A DNA stretch of 64,000 nucleotides from Plasmodiophora brassicae. Taxonomy: Eukaryota > Endomyxa > Phytomyxea > Plasmodiophorida > Plasmodiophoridae. A program made the position numbers and the translations under genes. The notes beneath the pieces were generated by a model. That model saw nothing but the letters and a program-made list of their open reading frames with translations. It was not told the DNA's origin and ran no database searches. Position 1 is the first letter of the stretch, and every line of letters starts with the position of its first letter. Positions 42,998 to 51,577 of this stretch are shown piece after piece. The DNA lies in NCBI GenBank assembly GCA_039704465.1, contig JASFAU010000015.1:682001-746000 (forward strand), written 5' to 3'.

Positions 42998-43129
42998 GTG
43001 GCTACTGTCTCCGCAAACACCACCCGCGTTGAAGCTGACTTCTCGACAATGAATCGGGAGAATTGCAGTGGTGGCAAGCCATCGCTCTCCGACTTCTAGC
43101 TGCCAGGAATTATGCATCCAGGTCAAATT
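42998..43129 (+). pseudogene. Remnant of a hAT-type transposase C-terminus
   Basis: One frame reads VATVSANTTRVEADFSTMNRENCSGGKPSLSDF-stop-LPGIMHPGQI. The pattern S-x4-RVE-DFS and the following LSDF-x-L-x-GI resemble the dimerisation end of hAT-like transposases. Only about 44 codons remain and they contain an in-frame TAG at 43,097. Assigned from motif memory only. Confidence 0.35.
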
Positions 43130-43519
43130 GACACACAGTACGCTTCACTGATCAGTGAGATCAGTCCTTTACCTCCCTTGTGACGACCGAACACGATGAG
43201 TCAACCACACGGATTGACCGACTGAGGTCGGTCCGCGCCGTGGACGTTTATTGTATTGGCGTCGTCAGCACCAAATGCAACAACGTCGCAGAAATCGCGA
43301 CGCGCACAATTTGGACGCAGTCTTGCGCACAAATTGGGACCCAGCGGCTATCAGCCGTTTAGCGGCTGATGGGTGGCGGTCATTGGCGGTCCGCGTCGCA
43401 ATTTCACGCACTCCGTGGTGGGGACGCAAAAATTTCATTTTGTCCCGAAAGCGCCAATAGCGCTACGAAGGAGCCCAATTTGGTGCCGGCTGAGTCGCCA
43501 ACACGACTCAGTCGTGACA
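43130..43519. other. Non-coding stretch with small inverted repeats
   Basis: No gene. Short hairpin-forming pairs occur (CTATCAGCCGTTTAGCGGCTGATGG near 43,349; ACTGATCAGTGAGATCAGT near 43,147; CGACTCAGTCGTGAC near 43,505). It could be a decayed DNA-transposon or MITE, unproven. Confidence 0.4.
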
Positions 43520-43535
43520 TTCCTGACGGATCCTA
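43520..43535. repeat. Target-site duplication, left copy
   Basis: TTCCTGACGGATCCTA, repeated exactly at 44,074-44,089. Confidence 0.9.
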
Positions 43536-44073
43536 ACATTCTCAAGTCTGCAAAGGACAAAACGTGCCTATACATCTAACAACACGCCAAGACCACCAAC
43601 ACCACCCCGAACGAAGAACAAACCCGTGCTGATATGCGACCAACGAGATCTCGCGGTGCAGGTTACCTGCCCCGCCAAGGCCACAGGGCCTAAATGTTAT
43701 GGGTGCCCGACAGCCCAGTAAGTGTCGTTTAGGAGTTTTCTTAGGGGATCACTTGAGCAGGTTGGAAGGCGAAGGAGCGCCTGTAAAACAGGTGACCACC
43801 TCCCTCGTGGGGGTGGATGTCGTCAGTAGTGTAGCCAGATCAACCACAGTGAGGAAGATCAAGGTCTACGAACCTGTGGGGTGCTCATTGAGCCCTCAGA
43901 CTCGCCCCGGAGTCGCCAACCTGCGAGATCCCAGCACAAAGGTGACAGGCCGGCACTGCCAGGCCGGGAGAAGCTGCCGTTCTGGAAGCGATCCTACGGT
44001 CCTCGGACCCGAGACCGAGGCGCCTGCCTGAAAAGCGCGAAACACAACTAAACTAAACTAAACTAAACTAAAC
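43536..44073 (+). mobile_element. Short retroposon (SINE or truncated LINE) with (CTAAA)n tail
   Basis: 538 bases bounded by an exact 16-bp direct repeat. The right end is a pentanucleotide tail, (CTAAA)n over about 25 bases (44,046-44,073), as found on non-LTR retrotransposons. The body has no RT and no clear ORF; I saw no good Pol III A/B boxes, so it may be a LINE 3' end rather than a SINE. Confidence 0.75.
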
Positions 44074-44089
44074 TTCCTGACGGATCCTA
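44074..44089. repeat. Target-site duplication, right copy
   Basis: Exact copy of 43,520-43,535 directly after the tail. Confidence 0.9.
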
Positions 44090-44443
44090 TTCGTTCTACT
44101 AATACATTCCACCTTGTAACCCTGAATAACCTAAGTAAGGTTCAGCGACGAGCAGTAAACAAGCTGTAAATAGTGTCCGGACACTAAATAGAGAGGGGCT
44201 GCCAAATGGTCAAAAACGGCGTTCCATAAAAAAGCCATGTTTGGTGTCGATTACGCACCCTAACCTAAACTAAACTATGAGTTCCTCACGGAGAGCGCCT
44301 TCCCAAAAACACTATAGCGAATCAAACCAAACTATTTAAAGTACTTCCAAATGGATACTCAAGAAACACAACGTGCAAATCGGGTTGTTAATTGATCGTA
44401 TTCATGGATGACTGAGGCCGGATACAAAATCTAACGCTGCAAA
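44090..44443. other. TBCD 3' flank
   Basis: AT-richer non-coding sequence between the retroposon and the TBCD stop. It contains the palindrome TAGTGTCCGGACACTA (44,176-44,191) and a second AACCTAAACTAAAC run (44,262-44,276) reminiscent of the retroposon tail. Confidence 0.5.
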
Positions 44444-47400
44444 TTAGTGAATTCCCTCGAATCGGATGCAAGCATTACCTGAATAACAGTAGTGTCCGTT
44501 GTCACTGAGTGTACTTGACTGATCATACAATTTCGTTTGGGACAGACGAGCGCCGGAAGCATTTGTAACGATGCCCAGCGACGTCTGCAGCGAGGCAATT
44601 TGTTCCTCGTCTGGACATTCTAGCCACGAGACCCCCAACACTATGTCGAGGACGGCATTGAACTGAGTCTCATCCAGCCCCACAGTGGCGGCATCGAGCG
44701 CAACCAGCTGACTGTAAAGTGACTCAGCCATAACACTTCGAATTCTGGGGAACCGATGGACAAGTAACTTCATGACACAGCGGAAGTTGCCGTCACGAAC
44801 CGTTCGGTGTAGAGCATTGAATTGAAGTAAAGCGCATACGAGAGGAATAGATGCAATGCGGGAGGAAATCGTTCGCGACTCGCGAATGATTCGCTTTCGG
44901 ATATCGTTGACAACCCGAAAATGAATGCGACAGTTGGGCCTGGTCAAGACGTACCCAAGAGTTTTGAAAAGAGGGACAGTGACTCGATTATCACCTTGGT
45001 GATCGTCAAACAATGCAATGCTGCGAATCGCCAGAGTCTCGCAGAGATTATCGGCATTGTCGAGAGCAGAATCAATCGCACGAAGAGCAGACTTCGACAC
45101 AGACACGGTCTGCCCACCAGCACTAAGGATAAGCCCAGAAAACACATGCTTCCCATACACTGCATCTCCCAAGAGCGGGGCTAGCCTTAAATGAGAATGA
45201 ACCCAGTCCTCAGGCTGCATAACAATGCTACACAATGTTTGGCATTTGCTAGACACTTGCATTAGTGTTCCCCACGCTGCCTCTCTGATCCGATCCAGCT
45301 TTTCGCAGGCCTGTTTGACAAGAGCTTGCATGGCAGTTTCGACCAAGGGAAGATGCTGTTCGCCTTGGATTCGCTCAATGGCTGCCGCAATATGTTCCAT
45401 GGCCGCGAGGCGAACCCAGCTTCCAACGTCGCCTCGACTGTCGATGGCGTAGTCATCCAATGCCTTCACAAGAACTTGCAATAGCAAATTGGAAGGTTCT
45501 GTGTGTCCCGAGCCAAAAGAAGCAGGTGGGTCAATAGCGACAGCGCATTCTAGAGACAACAAAGAAGCGAGGGAATGTACACCTTGCACGCGAGTCTCCA
45601 CGTCAAGCCGGTCGTCAGGCTGAACCGGTAGAGTGGCTTTGATGAGGGCGAGGACAGTTCTGGCAGTAGGGCGGTTGTAGACACCTAGAGCCATGCAATG
45701 GCCCCTAACCAGCGGTACGTTGAGAGATGTCTCCAAGATATGGACCGAATTATCCACCAAATCGTCAAGAGGCAACTGCCGTGAGTACTGGAGAACGACT
45801 GAACGTAGGGCACTGGTGGCCGAAAGCTGCACTGGCTGCAACGGTTGTTCCAGACATTCAATGACGATCGCATGCAACTTCTCGACAGTCCGACTGGCCA
45901 ACGGCATTCCCGCTGCCGATATGGATTCGACGAGCGCACAAACAGCACTGCGCAGCATGTCAGAGCCACGCCCCTTGAACATGCCACCTGTCTCGACTCG
46001 AATCGGCAGGTTCCTCACTGGGCCTTGCAGCTCATCGGGAACTCGACCCAACCGACGGATGCAACAAGACAGAGCGTGGATAGCGCCATGCCTTTCGGAA
46101 ATGTCGTCCGACAGACATCGGGGAATTACGTCTGCGCATGATGCAGGATCGATGAGGGAGAGTGCATCGCCGCTCAGCAGACGTATCCGCAAATCCCAGT
46201 GACCGACCTTGTACATGAGGAGGTGTCGGACCAAGCTATGACGATAGGCATCACTGATTGCTGCAACAGCAGGCGCTACTCTCTTGAAGGAATTCGACAC
46301 GATCCCGACAGATGCGTAGTCTGCTGTCGTAGTCACACGGATGCCTTCTGGGAAAAGCCCATGCCGACCGGCGTTTTCCTGGAATGCGGCAGATGCAGCT
46401 CGACGGACGTTGACATCCCTATCGAAAACAGCGACAGGCACGAGAGCGCACGCAAGGGACAATGCATGTCCAGCTAGGTCGGTTGCCGTGTAGGCCCGTC
46501 CCAGCGACCAGGCAACAAAACAGGCCGAATCCCGAACGTGAACCCCAACAGCGTGCGATCCTCGACTGCGTTCGAAAACGAGGCCGTCGACAACTATTGG
46601 GATTACTTCATGAAGGCGCTCGGGCAGGATTAGGCCACGCCGGATGAGTTCAGCCAGGCAGAGGAGCCCGCCGTGCCACACATCGGCGTTATAAGGTTCC
46701 GAGCGCAAATTATCAAATACGGAAGAAACGATATCGTCGGCGAGCTGGCGGCCTAACCGCATCGTGCACCGACCAATGCCTTTAGCCGATGACCATCGAA
46801 CAACGGTATTTGCATCAGAAAGGCCGGCCAACAGGCGGGCGATAATGGATTCGACCCGTACGAGGTCATAAATTTTGTCGAGCACGAGGCCATATGCCCC
46901 TGGAGTAACGTCCCCTTTGGGCGAGTTCGCACTGGATACTTCGTCGACAGGTTTGTAAGACGAGCCAGGCCAGGTTAGGGCATGCAGCAACGACCGACGA
47001 CCACGATTGTACAGCCAGGAGGGTATGGAATTTGGCATCATCGAAAGACCTGCTCGCTGTAGGATCTTCATGGACAGCTTCCGCACGGTGACGCTAGACG
47101 AAAGAGTGTCACGCGCTAAGCACGCGTCGGCGATGGTTGGCGCATACTGCTGGACGCGATCCCGGGGCACGACCTTGAGGACCTGCACCAGAGCCGTCAT
47201 TGCTCCAATGCACTCGTCATTGGCATCGTTTGCATCGGCGACTATAGGCAGGATGCGCTGAAGGAACTGCTGCATGCGGTCATTGGCCATCGGGTCAGAT
47301 CGTGACAGAATGCGAGCAGTACAGGCGGCAGCGGCAGATGACAGAGGAACCGGCCTGCACAGGTACGTGATGGACAAGTCAAGCAGAGCCCGCGACGGAT

Positions 47401-47911
47401 CCGCATAGGGAAGGATGGTTTCCAGCTGGAATGGAACCAGAACACAGACTGCCAGCCACTGCATCAGGGCGTACTGCGTCGTCCACGGCACAGGATCACG
47501 TTTGGCGCCGAGATAATCGGTTACAAATGTGAGGTCGGCTACGGTGTGCGGGAGCAACTGTCGAACGGTACTCGCACCGCGTACGTTGCACAACGTGTAG
47601 ATCATCAGCGAGCAAGCGTCGACGATGGGCGGACACTGCTTATTGCCGGTCAACAGCGACGCAATACGTGACACCAGATCCGGCAGATATGCGTCAAGGA
47701 GCTCACCGTGCTCCTGGAACGCTGACAACAGCGCAGTCGCCCGTTCAGCGCCGGCGGCCGGATCGCCAGCGAACGCGTCATCGCGGAGCAGGTCGGTGAC
47801 CTGTGTAGCGGCATGGCGCGCCGACTGATACGACACGGCGCAATCGGGCACGTCGTCGCACGCATCCTGGTCGGCACGGGCGCTATCGACCAGCATCGCC
47901 GGCGCGTCCAT
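44444..47911 (-). CDS. TBCD: Tubulin-specific chaperone D (beta-tubulin cofactor D)
   Basis: 1155 aa in one exon from ATG 47,911; the frame extends upstream to 48,082 but begins without a good ATG. Cofactor D captures beta-tubulin and, with cofactors C and E, assembles the alpha/beta-tubulin dimer in the cytoplasm. The whole protein is a HEAT/ARM-like solenoid. The best-conserved block is near residues 345-590: VRWSSAKGIGRCTMRLGRQLADDIV, WHGGLLCLAELIRRGLILPERL, VRDSACFVAWSLGRAY, DVNVRRAASAAFQENAGRHG, YKVGHWDLRIRLLSGDAL, the family core. The C-terminal TFCD_C region follows (EAAWGTLMQVSSKCQTLC, FKTLGYVLTRP). Length fits the family (about 1100-1200). It is divergent from MAT1 with 326 bp between starts. 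Confidence 0.93.
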   Translation of the reverse strand: MDAPAMLVDSARADQDACDDVPDCAVSYQSARHAATQVTDLLRDDAFAGDPAAGAERATALLSAFQEHGELLDAYLPDLVSRIASLLTGNKQCPPIVDACSLMIYTLCNVRGASTVRQLLPHTVADLTFVTDYLGAKRDPVPWTTQYALMQWLAVCVLVPFQLETILPYADPSRALLDLSITYLCRPVPLSSAAAACTARILSRSDPMANDRMQQFLQRILPIVADANDANDECIGAMTALVQVLKVVPRDRVQQYAPTIADACLARDTLSSSVTVRKLSMKILQRAGLSMMPNSIPSWLYNRGRRSLLHALTWPGSSYKPVDEVSSANSPKGDVTPGAYGLVLDKIYDLVRVESIIARLLAGLSDANTVVRWSSAKGIGRCTMRLGRQLADDIVSSVFDNLRSEPYNADVWHGGLLCLAELIRRGLILPERLHEVIPIVVDGLVFERSRGSHAVGVHVRDSACFVAWSLGRAYTATDLAGHALSLACALVPVAVFDRDVNVRRAASAAFQENAGRHGLFPEGIRVTTTADYASVGIVSNSFKRVAPAVAAISDAYRHSLVRHLLMYKVGHWDLRIRLLSGDALSLIDPASCADVIPRCLSDDISERHGAIHALSCCIRRLGRVPDELQGPVRNLPIRVETGGMFKGRGSDMLRSAVCALVESISAAGMPLASRTVEKLHAIVIECLEQPLQPVQLSATSALRSVVLQYSRQLPLDDLVDNSVHILETSLNVPLVRGHCMALGVYNRPTARTVLALIKATLPVQPDDRLDVETRVQGVHSLASLLSLECAVAIDPPASFGSGHTEPSNLLLQVLVKALDDYAIDSRGDVGSWVRLAAMEHIAAAIERIQGEQHLPLVETAMQALVKQACEKLDRIREAAWGTLMQVSSKCQTLCSIVMQPEDWVHSHLRLAPLLGDAVYGKHVFSGLILSAGGQTVSVSKSALRAIDSALDNADNLCETLAIRSIALFDDHQGDNRVTVPLFKTLGYVLTRPNCRIHFRVVNDIRKRIIRESRTISSRIASIPLVCALLQFNALHRTVRDGNFRCVMKLLVHRFPRIRSVMAESLYSQLVALDAATVGLDETQFNAVLDIVLGVSWLECPDEEQIASLQTSLGIVTNASGARLSQTKLYDQSSTLSDNGHYCYSGNACIRFEGIH

Positions 47912-48237
47912 CGATACCCGTCGCCGCGCCGCCGCCGCCGCCCCAAAAAATGTTCCGCTACGTACGCTGTCGGACCGTCCGACCCTCCATGCAGCTCCTG
48001 CCGTACGTACGTACGCGCTGCAGCAGCACTCATGTCCCGGGCGGCAACTGCAGTCAACGCGCGTCGCCCTCGATATCCGCACATAACAGTACAGGTCATC
48101 GCACCGGCGCTGACCTAATGTATTTCGTATTCGTCAACGTCCCAGGTCGCAACGCGATCCTTCGGACCATACGGCGCCGTGCGGAATGCGCGAACCTCGC
48201 CAGCCGTCGCTGCCCACGGTCGTCGCCGCCTTGACGG
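47912..48237. promoter_or_regulatory. Divergent intergenic region TBCD / MAT1
   Basis: 326 bp that must hold the promoters of both genes. It contains GTACGTACGTACG near 48,003. No TATA box stands out. Confidence 0.5.
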
Positions 48238-49290
48238 ATGGGCCCCGGACCTGACGCGTCCGCTGCGGACGATGACATTGACCAGGTCTGCGCCGAGTGT
48301 CGTACGTCGCGGGCGCTGGTCCCAGACATCCAGCTGCGCTATACGACCTGCTGTGGCGCCTGCGTGTACGTTCTCCCGATGGTCGATCGTGCAGCGCGAC
48401 GTCGGTCACTGACCGATGCGTACCGCAGATGCGTCGAATGCATATCGGGGAAGTTCAGGCGTGGTCGTTCGGTGCCCTGCTGGGGGTGCCAACGCCCTGT
48501 CACCAAGACGTCGTTCGATGCGCGTACGTTCGCCCAACAAAAGTACGAGAACGAGGCCCGGTACCGCAAGCTCACTGATGATACGTACGTGTCATGTCGA
48601 CGTCTGTACGCCGTCCGGCCTCGTCTGACACAGGCGCCGCGCGTCCTCACAGGTTCCATGCCCTGTCGCGCGACGACTTCCCGTCGGATGAGGCGTACAA
48701 TGACCACCTGGAGATGGTCGAAGACATTCTGTTCGATCTGACATATGGCGATCCGGACCAGGTGGCACAAGCAGAACGGTATAGCGAGACCGTGCGGTGA
48801 CACGCCCGCGTGCTGGTTCCGTCTGACCCCCAATGCCATGCGCGTAGACGTATAGCCCAGTTTAAAACGGACCATGCCGATCGGCTAACGGCTCGCATGA
48901 CGGCGCGGATCGCCGAACAGAACCTGGCCGAAGACGCGGCGAATGCTGGCCCGGCACCTGATCATGCTCGTACGCCTGTCGAACCGGGCGTCGTCCATGG
49001 GCTGTCCAAGGCGGCCGTCTCCACGATTCCGCCACCGAAACTGCTGCTCGTGCAACCGAGCATCGCGCTGGACCAGGTGGACACGTCAAACATGACCAGT
49101 AGCCAGCTGCGGGCGCATAAGTACGTTCGCATGTCCCTGCAGCGTCGGCAGTGGCCGCTGACGTGTGTCGGGCAGGTACGCTCTGTGGCAACGAAAGATC
49201 GCAGCCGCCAGGGCCGCCGGCTTTCGCAAGGAGATCTGTGAGGCCAGGTATACCCAGGAAGCCTACAACGGCCTGTTCACGTTTCACTGA
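48238..49290 (+). CDS. TFB3: CDK-activating kinase assembly factor MAT1/Tfb3 (TFIIH subunit)
   Basis: Five exons: 48,238-48,365, 48,429-48,584, 48,653-48,796, 48,848-49,120, 49,176-49,290; introns of 63, 68, 51 and 55 nt, all with CTGAC before the acceptor; 271 aa. MAT1 stabilises CDK7-cyclin H and ties it to core TFIIH. N-terminal RING: C18xxC21, Cys near 39, C44xxC47, C60xxC63; the usual His ligand is Ala41, with Cys42 beside it. The family stretch FHALSRDDFPSDEAYNDHLEMVEDILFDL follows, then a coiled coil, and the C-terminal AAGFRKEICEARYTQEAYNGLFTFH matches the conserved MAT1 tail. Shorter than the human (309 aa) and yeast (321 aa) proteins. Exon limits were inferred by eye. Confidence 0.88.
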
Positions 49291-49548
49291 TATCTGTAAA
49301 CGATATGGCGGGCTGGTGCATGACGACGGAGCGAACGGGATGCAGCCGTTGCCATGTATTTCCATCTAGAACAGTAGTTGTGCCATACCGCCCGACTTGT
49401 CCTACAGAGTGTCGCCATACGCACGTGCAGCTAGGCGATCCACGTTCCGTAAAAGAGCAAGCGCACCTTGGGCGGGTGTGCTGCGATTTGGATCGATCAG
49501 CCCCCGGGAGCAGCGTACCAGCTGTACGATGCAGTTGGACGTACCTGA
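49291..49548. other. 3' intergenic region after MAT1
   Basis: 258 bp between convergent stop codons; no feature recognised. Confidence 0.5.
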
Positions 49549-50268
49549 TTACGTTTTTACACTGGCGTCGCCCTCCGGCGCGTCGTTTGAATTGGAAGGC
49601 GGCGATGGGGGTGGTGGCGCCTGCTGCTCGACCACGAACTGGAGCAGAGGTTCGACCAGCTCGGGTACCGAGGGCGTCGTGTCGACCTCCTGAGCCACCG
49701 TCCGGAACAGGGCGGCACAGGGTATCCGCGCCAGGTCCTCCGAGCGCCCTTGCAGTTGAACGAGCAGCGACTTGACGGGGATCACCGATCGGTGCACAGG
49801 CCGAGATATGGCCAGACCGCACTGCAGAATCAGCAGGCCCGCCACGATCATCTTCAGGTGGACGGACGACAACCGCTGGCGCATGATCGGATGCTCGAAG
49901 GCGAGGTCGAGCGCGAACCGGATCAGCTGGAGCTCGTCGTGCAACCCGCGGGAGATGAGCGCCTCGGCGCCGACGTTGGACGTCACCAGGGCGACGCACA
50001 GACAGAAGAGGCGACAGACGAAATCATCCGGATTCTCGTACCCGTGGCGAACCGCCAGGATCGTCTCGACCTCGGCAACGCAGATGTTCAGGCACCGTTC
50101 CAGCTGGACGTTCGACGGTTGCTCCGGCGGCACGACACGACGGTAGGCAGGCAGGACGCGCGCCAGATTCGCGTTCATGGCGTTCGGCTCGACGATGAAG
50201 TCGACCGCATACCTAGTGTAGTACTCGACCAGGTACGTCCAGGTGCCGTCGGCGAACAGTGTCGTCAT
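49549..50268 (-). CDS. Unknown helical protein, or C-terminal exon of the homeodomain gene
   Basis: 239 codons from ATG 50,268: a helical, Leu/Cys-rich body (YYTRYAVDFIVEPNAMNANLARVLPAYRRVV...LERCLNICVAEVETILAVRHGY...FVCRLFCLCVALVTSNVGAEALISRG...MIVAGLLILQCGLAISRPV) and a Pro/Ser tail (QQAPPPPSPPSNSN). No family recognised. A possible 63-nt intron (50,285-50,347, GTAAGG...CGTAG) would fuse it in frame to the end of the homeodomain ORF just upstream (...VQPEFRPGADMTTLF). That intron lacks the CTGAC or CTCAC signal of most neighbours, so both models are open. Confidence 0.6.
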   Translation of the reverse strand: MTTLFADGTWTYLVEYYTRYAVDFIVEPNAMNANLARVLPAYRRVVPPEQPSNVQLERCLNICVAEVETILAVRHGYENPDDFVCRLFCLCVALVTSNVGAEALISRGLHDELQLIRFALDLAFEHPIMRQRLSSVHLKMIVAGLLILQCGLAISRPVHRSVIPVKSLLVQLQGRSEDLARIPCAALFRTVAQEVDTTPSVPELVEPLLQFVVEQQAPPPPSPPSNSNDAPEGDASVKT

Positions 50269-50343
50269 GTCGGCGCCCGGTCGACTACGCCATGCGTTGG
50301 CAGCAATGAGAACCTCGGGACCCGACTGACGGCAGCAACGGCC

Positions 50344-51095
50344 TTACAATTCGGGCTGTACAGGGACAACGGCCTGCTCCAGCAGCGAATCGAGTTGGCG
50401 GAACCGCCTGGCGATCTCGCCGTGCACAACGACCTGCAGCGTGAAGGCAGTGAGACGAGCGCGTACAGCGGCGGTTGGCGAGTCGGTACCAGGTGCTGCC
50501 GCAGCCGACCCGACACGTGCGCCTGGACGGACGTCCAGACGACGAGGCCGACCCGGAAGAACTGTGGCGCCGCCCCCTCCATCGTCTTGAACTGCTGCAG
50601 GTGCGTGGCGTATCGTGTCAGCAGGCCGTGCAGGTGGGCGCAGGGCACGCCCGGCAGTTGCAGGCGGCTGAGCTCGACCTCGATGGGCGCCATCTCGTCC
50701 TCGAACGGCGACCTGGCGACCGACGGCAGGAACGGCATGGCCAGAGGCCCGCTGATCGTTGCACATCGCCTGCCGTAGGCTTGCACGTCCTCGGCGAGAT
50801 CAATGGCGATCGGCGGGGCCCCGGGCGCCGGAGCCGCCACCGCTGTTGCCGTCGCCGCGGTCGCCCGGTCATCGTCCCGTCGAACACGATGCTTGTCGCG
50901 TGTGATACGATTGGAGAACCAGTTGTAGATGCGTTGGAACTCGATGCCGGTCTCGGCGGACAGCCTGTCAATGTCAGCACGCAACGGGCGACGACAACCA
51001 TGGGCGCGGTACGCCGCCTCGAACGCCACCGAGTGCGCCTTGGACAGGATGTGGCGTCGCTGCGCAGCGTCGGCACTGGCATCCAGATGGCCCAT
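50344..51095 (-). CDS. Divergent homeodomain protein
   Basis: Two exons, 50,490-51,095 and 50,344-50,433, with a 56-nt intron (GTACCG...CTCAC...CTGCAG); 231 aa from ATG 51,095. A homeodomain occupies about residues 13-72: RRHILSKAHSVAFEAAYRAHGCRRPLRAD..., with recognition helix IYNWFSNRITRDKHR. W48, F49 and N51 (homeodomain numbering) are kept; R53 appears as I. Basic residues flank it on the C side (RVRRDDDR). The rest is an Ala/Pro linker and helices (LHGLLTRYATHLQQF; VVVHGEIARRFRQLDSLLEQAV). A sequence-specific DNA-binding regulator is likely; targets are unknown. In fungi such proteins include mating-type factors, but nothing here proves that. The protein may continue into 49,549-50,268. 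Confidence 0.75.
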
Positions 51096-51577
51096 GACCG
51101 GATCGACAGTGGCAGGCGACGTGGTCAGGCGCGTGGCATGCCGCGATGAAGCTGTCACCGTTGCGACACGATCGTCAATGTAACGGCGGGGCGATCGAGG
51201 CCTCTCACGGACCCCGTGGAAGCACCCACCAGAACCAACAGCCGCCGGGCACCCGCAGCCGCCGGGCACCCGCAGCCGCGTCGGCAACCCCCCACGGCCC
51301 CGTCCAAAGCAAGCGCCGGTACACGCCCGTCTCCGTAGCAGCCAGTGTGCCCGATGGGAACGCCTGCGCCAGATGATGGTGGCCTCGGTTCTCGTCCAGC
51401 GCACCGCCCTGAATCGGCAGGTGACCCCCCTCTCGCGCTGGAGGCGTGGCTGCTTCGACTGATAATCGTGGCAGGGCAGTGGCTGCCGCGTCGACTCGAA
51501 CCGACGCACACGTTCATTGGGAGCACGCGCACATAGGAGACGGTCGCGCGTACTGCGTCGACCACGGTTGCCGCTGT
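51096..51577. other. Intergenic region homeodomain gene / RIC1
   Basis: 482 bp with no convincing gene. It contains a 17-bp repeat AGCCGCCGGGCACCCGC twice (51,240-51,275). A long open frame crosses it on the minus strand but has no protein-like features. Confidence 0.5.

Noticed and set aside
42998..43129. Oomycete host based on hAT scrap and WIDD-type Ty3 RT
   Set aside because: DBF4, compact MAT1, fungal-type hybrid kinase and short introns with CTGAC branch sites point to a fungus; transposon similarity alone is weak evidence for host identity.
43699..44031. 110-codon ORF inside the short retroposon
   Set aside because: No motif, no relative, and it ends within the tail region; better seen as chance frame in a non-coding retroposon.
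48081..48082. TBCD starting at 48,082
   Set aside because: The first 57 codons upstream of ATG 47,911 are Arg/Cys/Ala-rich without a convincing start and would run into the MAT1 promoter region.
49121..49241. MAT1 ending at 49,241 in the unspliced frame
   Set aside because: Removing the 55-nt intron 49,121-49,175 restores the conserved MAT1 C-terminus (AAGFRKEICEARYTQEAYNGLF).
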